Assembly (NCBI GenBank): GCA_963070105.1
Contig: OY718806.1
Location: forward strand, 5,353,865 to 5,417,864
Source of the DNA: Litomosoides sigmodontis
Lineage: Eukaryota > Nematoda > Chromadorea > Rhabditida > Onchocercidae
Length of the DNA: 64,000 nt
Reading direction: 5' to 3'
Made by a program: the position numbers and the translations under genes. The notes below the pieces were generated by a model. It had not been told where the DNA came from, did not search any database, and saw only the letters and a program-made list of their open reading frames with translations. This document shows positions 1 through 29,545 of the stretch, piece after piece. Numbering within the stretch: position 1 is the stretch's first letter; each line of letters begins with the position of its first letter.

Positions 1-11312
<11,312 letters not shown>

Positions 11313-12902
11313 TGATTTAAAAAAATCATGAAATAGTATACCTCTTTCACACTACCTAATGCTTATTTCGTCATTTAAATTTCAATACTGACTGGAGGGA
11401 ATGGTTTGAAAACTCGCAGCTAATGTTTATTGACTAACGTACGAGTACCAGTATGTTGTTTCTTCCGGTCAGTCAGCTGTTGTAAACAGTGGGCAGCAAA
11501 TCTTATACATGTGTGGTTGGTTACATGTGTAAAATGGTTCAAGTTTATTTCATCATTTATATTCAAAATCTTATTTTACGCTGGAATCCGTCGTAGGTTA
11601 GAGAGACAGAGAAAGATGCTATCTGGTTTTTCTTGTTACCATTCTCAGTGATATCGATGACTATAACGTAAATTGATTAAAGGGATAGTTCAAATTTTTC
11701 TGCAAAAAAGAACGTGTTCAATGAAATGGTGGCTCTCTCATTATAAATATAGGTAAAAATAGTGTTGGAAAATTAAGGATTGTATTCATCATTTCATTCA
11801 TTTGTTCATTCAGAAAGTTGAATTGAGGAAATTATTGATTATTTGTCATAGTATTTTGTTGAATGTCCTTCCTTCATCTGCTTTGTTAATATTTTTAAAA
11901 CTAGAAAGTTTGTATCGCGCAGTAATTCTTCAAATGTTCTGGTAACTGTTAAAGGACAAGTTGGCATATTCCGAATGAGTTTGTGGTGAATTTTATCCTG
12001 CAGTACATGTGGTTGATAAGGATACTGGCCAATGATTTAATCGTAAGGTACATATGTGGTTGAAGTATCCACATAGTACATTCGTTTTATCTTTAAAGTA
12101 AACAACTGTTTTCCGTTTATTTTTCGTGGAGGGTGGTTTAGTCATGAAAGACATGCGCAATTGATGGTTTTTCAAGTTTTTTCGATACATCACATTTCAT
12201 TCTGGATTGTTTGCTTCATTGTTTTGTTGGATCACATGATAATGGATGAGGCGCTCAAATCTTGTTTTGGATTCCAGTGACAGTCCAGGTTTCTTTAGGT
12301 GGTGTGATTTGTTTTTGCTTGAAACCTTATCTCCCCAGTGTTTGCTTCAGTACTGGAATTGCATCATTCCAACCTTTGTTGTTATGAATATCCTGGATGT
12401 GAGTGAAATTTACTGCTTATGAGTTGTAGAGGTTAATAAACAGGATGACCAATATGGCATTTGCTGGACCTAGAGCACGTTTCCAAGTTATCAATTTCTC
12501 TGAAAATAATGACGGTACGTGGGGGGAGTTGGTGTTTACTGGAAATCAAAAAAACCGGAGGACAGATTTGGCAGTGTTTTTGTCTGTGTAATAAATTTGA
12601 AATCCTTCCCACATTCGTAACGGTGTTTTCGCGTGTTTTCATATCCTTCTGAGAAGTTTTATTTTTTGAACAGGATGGTGGTGGGGTTGGCGTGTTTTTC
12701 CGGCAAGTCCATTTAAGCTTATCAGGTTATATATCTCTCGATATCATGTTTTCAAATAATGTTGGGTCAGGTATATTGCAATGTAATTTCAGAGGTTTAA
12801 CAGATGCAACGTACAGAAGTGTAACCGAAACCCCGCTACCGAGTTGAATCCGAGCTGCTTATTCTACGATTGTTACAGATTTGATTGGTTGTTCGCTGTT
12901 AT
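11313..12902. other. Spacer between ZSWIM8 and PNPLA8; candidate trans-splice acceptor at 12878
   Basis: About 1.6 kb with no protein-like frame that I can support; it should include the ZSWIM8 3' UTR. At its right end GATTGTTACAG (ending 12878) lies 24 bases before the chosen PNPLA8 ATG and looks like a spliced-leader acceptor. The two genes have the same orientation, but the gap is wide for a nematode operon. Confidence 0.5.
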
Positions 12903-15900
12903 ATGTGGGAAAGAGCTGCAACATCTTTTTGGCATCTGGGCAAAAGGTTCAAGAACTCCGGAAAGGGGATTAAGAGAAAAAATCACAAAAATGGGGAAGG
13001 CAATGGAACTACAAAGAACGCAGAAAATAAGGTGGAGGGGACCGTGCTTCGGGTAACTTTTTTGCCATTGAATGGAAGCTTTAGCACAAATGGCATCCTA
13101 TGTTCTTGATTTCATTTTAAGATTGCTGTTTATTGCGCTGGATAGCTCTGTATAGCCAGTCGTCAATTACTCGATTTTAAAATCCTGGTGTAATGAGTGG
13201 AAAGAGCCCTCTACGAAATTCGTTTTTTTAAGATAGGCATATTAAGAACGTTTAGTTTGAATGTTAGAAGTAAACGTATGATTTTCTTGAGAAGGTTATT
13301 GTACTGAAAGCAGTTCGATATGCAGCGTACAATGAACAACGTAAAACCCATTACTTAATACTACTTTACCATGTCTTCTATAAGTGATTTGCAGTCTCAT
13401 CCTTTCACGTTGAATTTACCTTCCGGAATGCATCTTTCATATCTTTCGTCGATTCTGTCTTCACTGTGGCCTTCTGACGGAACAAAGGAAATAGAAAAGG
13501 TTGATATAAAGTGGGTTGCAAGTACATTTCATAATATGAAGATACTATGTAAACGTACACTGCGTTTTCAACGAGTAGCAACGATTATGTTTCGTTAAAA
13601 TCAAAGTATATAACATTTTAAAAACAAAGGGATGATGATTGTAGGTTTTTTGACTTTCAACTTTAATTTCTGGATTTGGTTACATCAGAATTTTTTATTG
13701 GTGGAAAGTTAATGTCATTATCAAAAATAGGTAATAGAACAAAAAACGGGATACTTTAGCAGCCAGAGTAATCACTTGGTGGGTTGAACGAAATAGCTTG
13801 AAACTAGGATTATGAACTTGACATCCTTCTTCGCTGTAGGTCATACATGTCATATGTTGCTGGAAATAACACTTCTAGTAAAAACATGTGAATTTTGGCT
13901 CCCTTCAATTTTTACTATCTAAAAACATGTATTTGACTTTTTGCATTTTCCGTTTGTCCCTGAGATCAATGTTGCAGGACGCAACGCATAAAAGCGATTA
14001 GTATACCAAAATCGGTAATTTTTGATCAAACGAGATTACTTGTGTCAAACTTACTGTCTGCAGAAACAGATGGCTCTGTGATGTTGAGAACGCGGGATCT
14101 GTGTAAACATTACATGGAACACCCTGAGGCACGTGCTGCTGGGTTCCAGGTCTTGATTAGGAAATTTTTGGTGAACAGAAAAATGCTTAGAGCAACAGGT
14201 TCTGTTGTGAAGTTATTTAAGAAATAGCATATTTTTTCACGACAAAATATGAAAGTATGTTTGAGGCAACAATTATCTTGTGAGAGTGGTTTACGAAAAG
14301 AATAAAACTCACTCATTTATTTAGTTCCATGATTCAGTTATCAAGAAGTTGAAACTTCTGCTGCTGCGAACTAATGATGAAATATTGAAAGAACACATCC
14401 GGCAGTTTTTGCGTCTCGTGGGTGATGTTAGCATTCCGCGTGGTGCTGGTATTCGAGTGTTGTCACTTGATGGTGGAGGCACTAAAGGTGTATTAGGTCT
14501 TGATGTTTTGCAAGCGCTAGAAAATAACTTGAAGGGATCAAAGGCTAGTTTCTTAATTCTGATTGGCATCCATTGTTTCGTCTATAAGATGTAATGTGAA
14601 ATGATGACGTGGATGTTGTTTTATTCGTACCGCAACAACCACGAAATGTCTTCAGGTTGTCGAAGTGTTCGATCTAATCGTGGGCGTAAGTACTGGAGCT
14701 ATTATTGGTACATTACTTGCTGCTAAGAGGTTATCTGTTGAGAAGTGTAAGGAAGTTTATATTGAAATTTCAAGGGAGCTTTTCAGCCAGGGCAAATTTT
14801 CGGGGGTGAGCGGTCTTCTCCTTTCACATGCCTACTACAACACTGAAAAGTGGAAGCAAATCCTGAAGAATGTAAGTAAACGCATCTTCCAATGCATACA
14901 TTGCGAAATCGTTAGAGATTTTGTTGTCTAGAGATGTTTTATTATTCAGCATGCAATGGAATTTGCTGCACAGAAAGTAACTATAGATATTGAAATATGG
15001 GATATTTTTAGACACTGCATCATTTTCTACATCTAACTGAGATTGTATAGTGATGATGTGAAGAACTCAGAAATTACAAGCTCATTAAAAGAGGCTTGTT
15101 AAAGGTCATTGGTGAAGACACATTGCTAGAAATATGCAGTCGCTGGGAAACTCCCATGCTCAGCATAGTTTCGTGCACCGTGAATACACCAACTCTGCAA
15201 CCATACATTTTTCGTACTTACGGCCATCCCAACGGAAGTGAAAGCCACTATCGTGGAGGATGCAACTACAAAGCTTGGGAGGCTTTGCAAGCTTCTGCTG
15301 CTGCTCCAGGCTATTTTCAAGAAGTGAGTATGTCTTCCATTCAGTCATCTGCTACACGGTGAGGTTTATGATTATGATAATGTTAATCTGTTTTTAGTAT
15401 TCAAGTATCATAAATCTCCGTAGTTTATATGTTCTTGAATATTGGCTTTCATCGCAGTCTTGCTGTTTTGTGGTATGTAGGATTTCGCGGCGAAAGCCAA
15501 TATTCATAGAAACATAAATTACGAAGGTAAGACTTGAATACAGTGTGTTACCAAACAAATATCTAGATAAGGTAGATTGGCATCTAAAATATAGTGAGAA
15601 ATTTGGCGGTCTTTAATGGGTACAAGGTTAGATTACGTTTTTGCAGGTTTCACTGGGATCGTTTCTGTATCAAGATGGCGGCGTACTTACCAATAATCCT
15701 ACAGCTTTGGCTGTTCATGAGGCTCGTATGCTTTGGCCACATGAACGAATACAGTGCGTTGTTTCTGTCGGTAATGGAAAAACCGTTTCAGAAGTAGAAT
15801 TGAATGGCATGAAGTTTGTTTTACACTGCTGTTTAATTTATCATCAGGGCAACTAGGTGGAACCTACTGCGTATAAAAGATACATTATCTTACAATATTC

Positions 15901-16471
15901 ACGCAGTATTTACGACCCCGTCGTCTATTTGTTACGTTTTTGTTAAAGCGAACTTCAAAACGCTCGCTTAAATCACTTTTTTTTGAGAATGTCTACACGT
16001 CTTCAAGAAAAAATCCTACGGATCATTGATTCTGCGACGGATACGGAACTTGTCGATTTATGCATGCGTGATACATTATCGCAAGGATCGTACGTGCGCT
16101 TTAACCCCTACACCAGCTATCCCTATTCTCTGGATGAAATCGACCCGAAAAAGTTCGTAAACAACTATAGTAGGGAGTAATGTATGGAGATGAACATCAC
16201 TTATTGCAAAAGAGCACTTGGCACTTGCTTGATTTTAGCACCGTATAACATCAATCTTTTGATGAGGAAAAACTGCTTAATCGTAATCGTGCAAGATCTT
16301 CACAGTTTGTATTATTTCATGTTGGAACAAATGAGTCAAGATGCGCAACTATATATTTCACGGAACCAGACCAAGTTTGAAGCTACAGCAAAAGTTCTTT
16401 TGGCTAAACCATCATTGAAACAGCGCTTTGTTCGGAATTGGAACAAGTTGATAATCCAACGAATTATATGA
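12903..16471 (+). CDS. PNPLA8: PNPLA8-like calcium-independent phospholipase A2-gamma (patatin family)
   Basis: Patatin-fold serine lipase that hydrolyses acyl chains of membrane phospholipids; animal PNPLA8 acts at mitochondria and peroxisomes. Visible motifs: glycine-rich loop DGGGTKG after GIRVLSL, nucleophile elbow GVSTG, catalytic Asp in QDGG followed by VLTNNP, plus SHYRGGCNYKAWEALQASAA and IIDSATDTE typical of the family. Phase-consistent model: 12903-13052, 13395-13510, 13978-14149, 14325-14543, 14656-14871, 15105-15323, 15647-15813, 15988-16169, 16296-16471, giving 538 aa. The N-terminus (MWERAATSFWHLGKRFK...) is basic with few acids, compatible with organelle targeting. It is shorter than the vertebrate enzyme, which has a long N-terminal region. 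Two junctions are uncertain: the first internal one (13510/13978) and the last one (16169/16296). The intron at 14544 uses a GC donor. Confidence 0.9.
15399..15540. repeat. 142-bp imperfect inverted repeat in a PNPLA8 intron
   Basis: TATTCAAGT at the left end is matched by ACTTGAATA at the right end, and GAATATTGGCTTTC pairs exactly with GAAAGCCAATATTC nearer the centre, leaving a loop of about 35 bases. The arms are about 50 bases with scattered mismatches. It could be a MITE-like palindrome or a transcribed hairpin; there is no coding content. Confidence 0.8.
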
Positions 16472-18127
16472 CCGATTAATGAAAGTTCTCATATCAGCAA
16501 TGAAGTGTGATTGGAATCAAAGTGTAAAATTGAAAGAATGTATAGGAAGGTCTACTAGATTTGCTGATTACTTGTGGTTTGTACTTTCTAGTCGTTAAGT
16601 TTACTCTTCTGCACAACATATACGTCAACTACTGTCAAATTATGACATAAATATTTTCCAAAGCTGGCTGTCCGCAATGCAACAGGTAAAATTCTTAAAG
16701 CATTCGTTCAAGGAGAAGTCTATTTTAAGAATAATTTCATAGGGAATCCCATTCGTCGTTAACAGCCCGCACAAGAAAAATTCCACCAACGAAAACCACC
16801 AGGCCCTTGCACATATTCCTGCAAAAATTTGAAATAAGATCTGAAGCTACGATGCACCCAGTCCGTGTGGAGAGCTAGGTAAGAGTTTTTTATTTACTAA
16901 ATTGGACAGGGCATTACATTAGAGCATGGTAATTCACATGAAGAGTGCGGGCACATTGCATTGCCCCAATTCCTATAGTAAAATATCTTTGTTACCAGTC
17001 AAAAAAAATGTTCAAACGCAATTACCAGTAAAACGGATTATGATAAATCCATGAAAAAGGTCCTTCTTCTTCGGGAGATGGTGGAGTTGCTTTTATGCGT
17101 ATCATTATGTTGAATTAATGGGTTCTAAAAGACGTAACATTCTCAATACCACATGACATCAAACACAAAAGTGTCGTCCGACATGATCATTAATTTATTG
17201 AAACCGAACAGGAAAACGTGTATATAGCCAGTCAGTCATCTTATAGTTAACCTACCTCGAACTTACTACTGATTCTAGCAAGCAGTAATGATATAGTGAT
17301 TCTGCTTTGATACACCAAACCTTAGGCATGTGATGATGCTGTAATCGCGTCTACCAACATATCACATCCAAAATTATTACCAAGTGAATGGCAAACGAAA
17401 GGCTTCTATAGTCTGAGCAATATCAAGTATTCTATTAAATGGAAAAATACCAAATATTCTATCAAAACAGCTCATAAATATGAGGTTTTATAACTTAAAC
17501 TCATCAATTCATGCAAAATAAATTAACTACAAAAAATCGAGTACTACGTCCGCTGAAGCCATATGACAGCAAACAAACATAAGAAGCAAATAAGAGAAAA
17601 CGCAAAGGAATGAAGTGGCCGAAACGTAAAGGAAAGCGTTAGAAGTGAGAGGATGACAATAAGACATGAATGGAATTTGGAAGTTAAAAGTACAATGATT
17701 TCAAAAAGTATTTGGTCAAACGAAATCTACGATTCAAAATAAAGTGAGGCGAAAGAAAAAATTTAGAAGAGGAACTAAAGGCTGCATCAATTCAAAGTTG
17801 TTAAGAAGCAGATCAGTAGGTATCTTTTTCTACGAATTAAAAGAGTTTGCATCACATGGAGTTGTGACTTTTGAAGATGGAGATACTCATTTGTGTCAAC
17901 AGTCAACAATTATGACTACTTAAATTACAAACAAGTATATAAAATGCGAATATCCGTAACATATAGGTATCAGGTACCAACGACGAATTTCACATATTGT
18001 TTCCAGTTCTTAAATGATTAAGCCAAAAAAGTAACTCAATTATATAATGTAGTCAGCAATCTGGTATATGAGCAGCAATCGCGTTGAAAATATATCACAG
18101 AAAATCAATTAAAATCACATAATACTC
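16472..18127. other. Convergent spacer between PNPLA8 and pct-1
   Basis: AT-rich 1.65 kb holding the two 3' ends. No convincing gene. A minus-strand 25-codon frame at 16737-16814, preceded by TTTTTGCAG, is the only suggestive item; it has a hydrophobic start (MCKGLVVFVGGIFLV) but no supported continuation. Confidence 0.4.
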
Positions 18128-23515
<5,388 letters not shown>

Positions 23516-26500
23516 ATGAACTAACAATAATTGTAACAAGAACAAAACATCGAACTCCACACGTCACTACCCTAAAAGATCTACACGTAGTATACGAACC
23601 TCTACGCAACAACACTTCCAGTATTCAATTTCATATATTTAACGCGGCCATTGAACGACAATTCGGGACAGGTGGATATAGTTTGAGGAAAGTGAGATTT
23701 GCTTCATTGTCGGTTATATCGGCATGGAAGGGTCTGATCGACTTATGCTATGACGCATAATCACACCACCGAACGGCCACGTTTATAGTGTAACTTATCA
23801 GGGCGTTTTATATAGTGAAGTATATAGTGGTTTTATGTAGAACGTTTTACATAGTGTGTTTTAATAAGGAATAAAATGAAATAATCATTCACTGTGTCAC
23901 TGAGACGGCCAATATCGATGATAGGTAAGGAATCAGTGTTACGATGACAACCATGTCAGTTTGTTATTTATTTTCGAAGCAAAAAGAACATCAAAATTGC
24001 ATGGGAAAACGCATAGTTCTGATGAAAGGGGAAGGCATAGAGACTCGGAAGGGTCACGGTGAATGAAATTCACTTTCTGCTGTACCGGGAAAGCGTTTAA
24101 GTGGTATTCTCCAACATACAACTTCAGATTTTTCTGACGAAAATACAGCTAGTTGCTATTATTCGCTACTCTGATCATGCTGCTTGTTTATTTTTACAGC
24201 AAGTACGGTTAAAAAATGTAACAAAGTATGCAATATTTGTTGTAATATATTTTAACAAATGAAATTAATGCCATGAAGGAAGTAGTTGTACTGATTACTG
24301 CAGCACTTGTGAATGTATGATATAACTTTAAAACTACATTACAGTTTTAATCCTATTGTCGGCCCTGAACTGTCACTTTGATACTCCTTTAAAACACATT
24401 AAAATAGGATTTTTGGTCGTTCATTACATTGTGCGAAACAAACACTTCCGGAAAACCTTCCCTTAATAGTCTAGATGATTTTCACTCACCAAATAACCCA
24501 ATGTTATTATGGATTATTTTGAATATCGACAATCCTCAAAAATTAATGCAGGAATCGGCATCCATTCCATTTGCTAAAACACAGTGTCATTGATGTTATA
24601 GGTTTATGTATGATACAAATATTAGTTGGCAGCATCACTGAAAAAGCCTGCGTCATCAGACGAAATAAATCTGAACGCATCAAATTCAGATATGATATTT
24701 TGGTTGACGTTGGAAAAATTATGGCGAAGAAATAATCATCGGGGCTGTGACGAATGTTAAAACTAAAAAATATCGAATATGTCGGTGGTCCGCCATACTT
24801 AATGCTTGGTATTATGAAAGCAAAATTAGGATCTTATCAAAAGTTCAAAGTAATGTCGAAATGTCAAACTGTCAATTCTTCCTTCATGTAGGTAGACCTA
24901 TGATTTTATATTATGAAGTTGTCGAGAGTTCATCTCAACTTTCGCTTGATCACAATAAAGGGAATAAAAATTGTGAGCAGAAGTTATCACAGTACAACTT
25001 CTTTAGCTGCATGAAAGCTCTTATTTCCAGTCAAAAATTAGCAGTAATCAAAGGCTCATACAAACAATCATATGGCTGGTTGTAGTGGAGGCGAATGTCC
25101 AGTAAAACTATGCACGCAATTCTTCGGACTGGAACAAGGAGGGAGAGTTATGATGGTAATTGAGAAGAAAAAAAAAGGATTTGCAACGGTTGCTTTGGGA
25201 ACAAAATAGTGAAGACAAGTGCGGCTCGGTCGCAAATCGAGTTATTGCAATCGGCTCACTGAACAATTGTGTTTGATATGGAAGTGGAGCGAAAACGGAA
25301 TGTTCGAATTGATAGGACTTCTGGGTGGATTTGATTCCACTCATCTCAACTCTTCTTCTCCTGACAGCCCCTATGATTTAGGTAGTCTCCTACACCGTGA
25401 AGATGCACAAAAAGGGCAGAGAAAAGAGTGATGACGCGACTGGGTCACCAAAGTTGATGAACCCCCAGCGGTCGTGTCGGGGGGTTACCGGTTAAATCAT
25501 CTTGATTGCCATCGTCACCACCGCTCATTTCAGATACTAATTCACCATTCAGCCCCTCACAAACATTACTGTGAAGAACATTCCTTGAAGAAACGATAAA
25601 CCTATTCCGCTAACGGTACACATTGAAACAAAGGCTTTTAACGAGCAGGAAATTCTCGCAATTCAATGCTGCGAATAAGCTTGAAGTGAGCCAGCCACTT
25701 CACAGTTCACAATCACACGCTAGCAAAAGAGTCAATGTGAGCTTGCCATGCTTAATTTTACAGTTATTTTTCCCTTCTATTAGCACGTACAAACAGCATG
25801 TATAATTAGTAACAACCTGTTGTGACCAGAACTATTATTACTAATCCATTTCGCGCCATCAACAGCAACAGTTTCATCTTGATGGCTTATAGCAGAGATG
25901 CGTCACATAGTAAATAAGGTGGTTCAAGGAAGCCTTAAGATTTACGTTTGCTTTAGGTCGTCTTACACGTGCAAATATCGCAGAATGGAAAGTGCAGGAA
26001 TGTAGGACGGAAAGCATCCTCAGTTCACTCAGTTTTCTTCCTCCTCATTTCTCTTTATAAGTTTAAAAAGAAGCCACCCAAGTATGTGTTTTAGACGTTG
26101 CCAATTAACAATAAATCTTTACTCACACCCATGTTTATATTTTGGTTCCTGCCTGTTGTGAACGTTTGGTTTTGATTATTTGTGCAGTTTGTAGATCCAC
26201 AGCAATGCTTAGTAGTGATTTATCTCAAGGTTCATTGGGAATTGATTGGTTTCAGTAGCAGGACAGTAAGCAGAGGAAGAGTAATTGAGGGTCGCGAACT
26301 CGAAAAGTACAAGTACAAGACGATCGCTGTAAGAAGAAGAGGGAGTAATCGACTGCTTCTCCATGAGATGGACGATGCGCAGCGTGGCCGTCACAAAAGA
26401 GTGGTTGAGATTGAGAAAGTGTTGCAATAGTTCAGCCACAAATGGATAAACGGGATGAGTAATGAGTAGTAAGTGATGGTTGCGTAATGAATGGGTAAAA

Positions 26501-29336
26501 GCAAAAAGGTTAAGTCAGTTTGGTCGGTACATATACCGTCGTGCGGGGGTGTGTTCGAGCTTACCATAAGGAGTAAGTTACAGCCCACTGCGATGGTTAA
26601 GTAAGCTTGCTCATCCAAATGATCAATGAATTCATGGTGGATTGAGATTGTGCGGTGGTGTGCAAACACAAAGGATTTATGGTTGAGGTTAAGCAGATCA
26701 AAGGTTATGTCAGGTTAATGTAGCTTTGTTAGCAGGAATGGAGACAGACTGACACACAGTCCTACCTCACTACCAAAAAAGCTTGTAAATGACATGAGCA
26801 GTTGCCTCCCATAAGATGTGGAAACCGCTTGCGAGATGCACGACATAGAGATGTAACTGTCATTAAATGATGAAATCTTATAGGTTTTTATAATTTGTGT
26901 TAAGTTTCTCTCGGCTTTCCCAACACTACTTTCCCAGCGCTGCTGAGAAGCTTGCTCCCCTAGGTTATCTATTTTCATCAACTTAGTGATGAAAAAAAAT
27001 CAAAAAATCAAACTTTAAAACTGATAAATCTATTTAAAACAAATCACATGTACAAAAAGTTTATGAGTTCATGCGAATATTTTGTTAAAGGAATGTGTAA
27101 AGAATGAGATCTGAATTAATAAAAAGATACATTATCCAATACCAAGATATAACGCCTAACATTACCTGAAATACGATTAAATGAAATGAAATAGAATCCA
27201 AGGTTTCAATCAGCAAAAATCTTTAGCTGAAAGGTTCTTAAATTTGTCGCAGATATGCGCTTCAGTCATTAGTTAATTGAGCTGTCGTTTTAATGATTTT
27301 ATTATCATCAATGTTTCAACCTTTTTTTGTCACTGAGTGTCCAAAATCACTTATATTATTAGACACATAATTTTGCTCAGGCTTAGGAACTTTAGTGAAT
27401 TCACCACTGTAAAACCAATACGATGAATGCATGAATTGACCGCTCCAGATACTTGTACGATGTTCGCATCGCGTTCATATGACCAGTCATTTAAAAGATT
27501 ATATTCAGATATGGTTTATTCTGTCAATGGCATATTGTTGAACTCGATGGAGTGGTTTTGTTAGTACAAAAGAAAAAAGAAATGGTGAGGGAAGAAAAAA
27601 CCGAAATGAATTTGACCTACGAACGCAAATGAGAATTCCCCTTATTGGTTTAAAAAGGGAAAGGTCTATACGTCGATTAACGTCTAATCAGCTTGTTCAG
27701 AAAATAATATGAATACTAGAGTTTTATCACTGAGCTCTGGAAAGATCTAGCTCGCTTCATCGGTTCAACTTCAATCATAGTTCATTAAGTGAGCTGAAGT
27801 ACAATTAGAAGGAAACTGCTTTGCCGAACATTACTTGCGATATGCTCAAATTTTTATGGGGAAGCAAATTGTGATAGCTCTGCCGTTGCTTCTTAATCAT
27901 TTCATTGACGACAGCTTACCGGGCATCGTTATGACACTGAACTGCAATCAACAAAGATTAGTACATCACAGTGATAAGCTTTTTAAAGCCTTCATGTATA
28001 TGGGCATCAAAATTGACGTCACTATACATCCATGCAGCATTGTGAACTAAGTTAAAACTCATCAATTATTAAAAGATTTACAAGTGCTACATTAAAGTTA
28101 AAAGGTGCTTTTGTTTCTTTTTTACGACAGAACTAATTCTGGCTTCAGGACAGCGCTATGCACGATCTGAGTCGGCGGGTTTGAAGAGGCAGAATTTTTA
28201 ATTGAATATAATCAGCAAAGGCAAGTTCCACTGAATGAAGCAAGGTGATCATTGAATTCAACTATTTTTCAAACGATGACATCATAAATTGAGCTTGTAA
28301 TTATACGCCATTATTCAAAAGTAATGTCTTTCGCTTTCAAGTAGTCAGTCAATCACGTGCACTTTGTAAAATTTTGACCTTGATAATTGATAACGATTTG
28401 TTAGTGATGATAGCTGTGCAATGTTGAATATGCGCCCCAGAAGAAGTTTTCATGGTCTCAATAATCGATTGCATATTCTCATGCTTAATTCTAACTAGAT
28501 CAAGGACATCCCATTGGGTTAAATGCCAGAAAGCAACAATCACTAAATTTCTCAACTTTAATTGTACCATTAACAGTATCGACCCGTTCAATGATATGAT
28601 TTCCGGAAAAGTTATGCTTTAATTCAGCTTTCTTCGTTTTAGTTTAATTATTAGCAGGTTTAGGTTATTAACCTACATATCTCCGTTAAACGCTATGTAC
28701 TACTTAATGAATAACCCTTTTGCAATTGTGATTTTCGTTTTCCTTTTTTCCTTTTTTTCCTTTTCCAAATTCAAACGGTCCCGTATTTGACCCCTTTATA
28801 TCCTTGCTGATAACAAAAACATCCAAACTTCCTAGCAGACATGATTCTTAGGAACTCAGTCATCAACAACGCAAAGCCAAAAGAAACTCGTTATTGAGAT
28901 ACTAAATGTGGCTACTATTAATGGAAAATCAGCAGCAACTGACTCATTTTGTTAGGTAATTTTTGTATTACGCAAAGAATGACTAACTTCATGACCAAAC
29001 GCACGTAGTGATTGCATAGTACCGGAAATACAACGTTAATTAAACTCTTATTTTGTAAATAATACATGAAATTAGGTCTGCTACTCTACAAAAACAGTTT
29101 AAAGGTGTCTTTTAACACTTCTCCCTACATACCCCTCAAAGTTGCAGCATGCGAATTCATGTAAAGAACAAACTTTACAGGCACCGCCTGGGCTCATCCT
29201 TTATCGATAATAAACTGCACTTTAAAATATAACTGTTGAGGACAACTTGTATTCTCAACACAAGGCTAAATTTTCTTTTATAACTAAGCTTTACTTATCA
29301 ATGCCAGTTTCGTGACATACAAATTAGAAATGCAAG

Positions 29337-29371
<35 letters not shown>

Positions 29372-29545
29372 GCAGTATTAGTGGAATCTATGGGACCATA
29401 AGTTTCACATAGGCACAACTTCGTATTCCAAAAAACGACATTTTCACTGGACCAGGTGCGAGTTGTGAGGGGTGAATTAGGGTTTTAGAGTCTCGGCGTG
29501 ATAGAGCATTCTTTTATACATGAGCGCTTAATTTGCAGGTCAAAA
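23516..29545. other. Divergent spacer between pct-1 and WBP11
   Basis: About 6 kb separating the pct-1 and WBP11 5' ends, expected to hold both promoters. Open frames are short, lack family resemblance and do not chain by phase. I see no RNA gene or transposon. The only striking element is the poly-C run at 29340. A candidate trans-splice acceptor TAATTTGCAG ends at 29538. Confidence 0.5.
29340..29369. repeat. (C)30 homopolymer
   Basis: Thirty consecutive C bases, about 200 bases upstream of the WBP11 start. The minus strand would be a G30 tract able to form G-quadruplexes. The length may be imprecise because homopolymers are error-prone in sequencing. Confidence 0.9.

Noticed and set aside
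24747..26669. Several 60-110-codon frames in the pct-1 to WBP11 spacer
   Set aside because: No family resemblance, no compatible exon partners, and codon content like surrounding AT-rich DNA.
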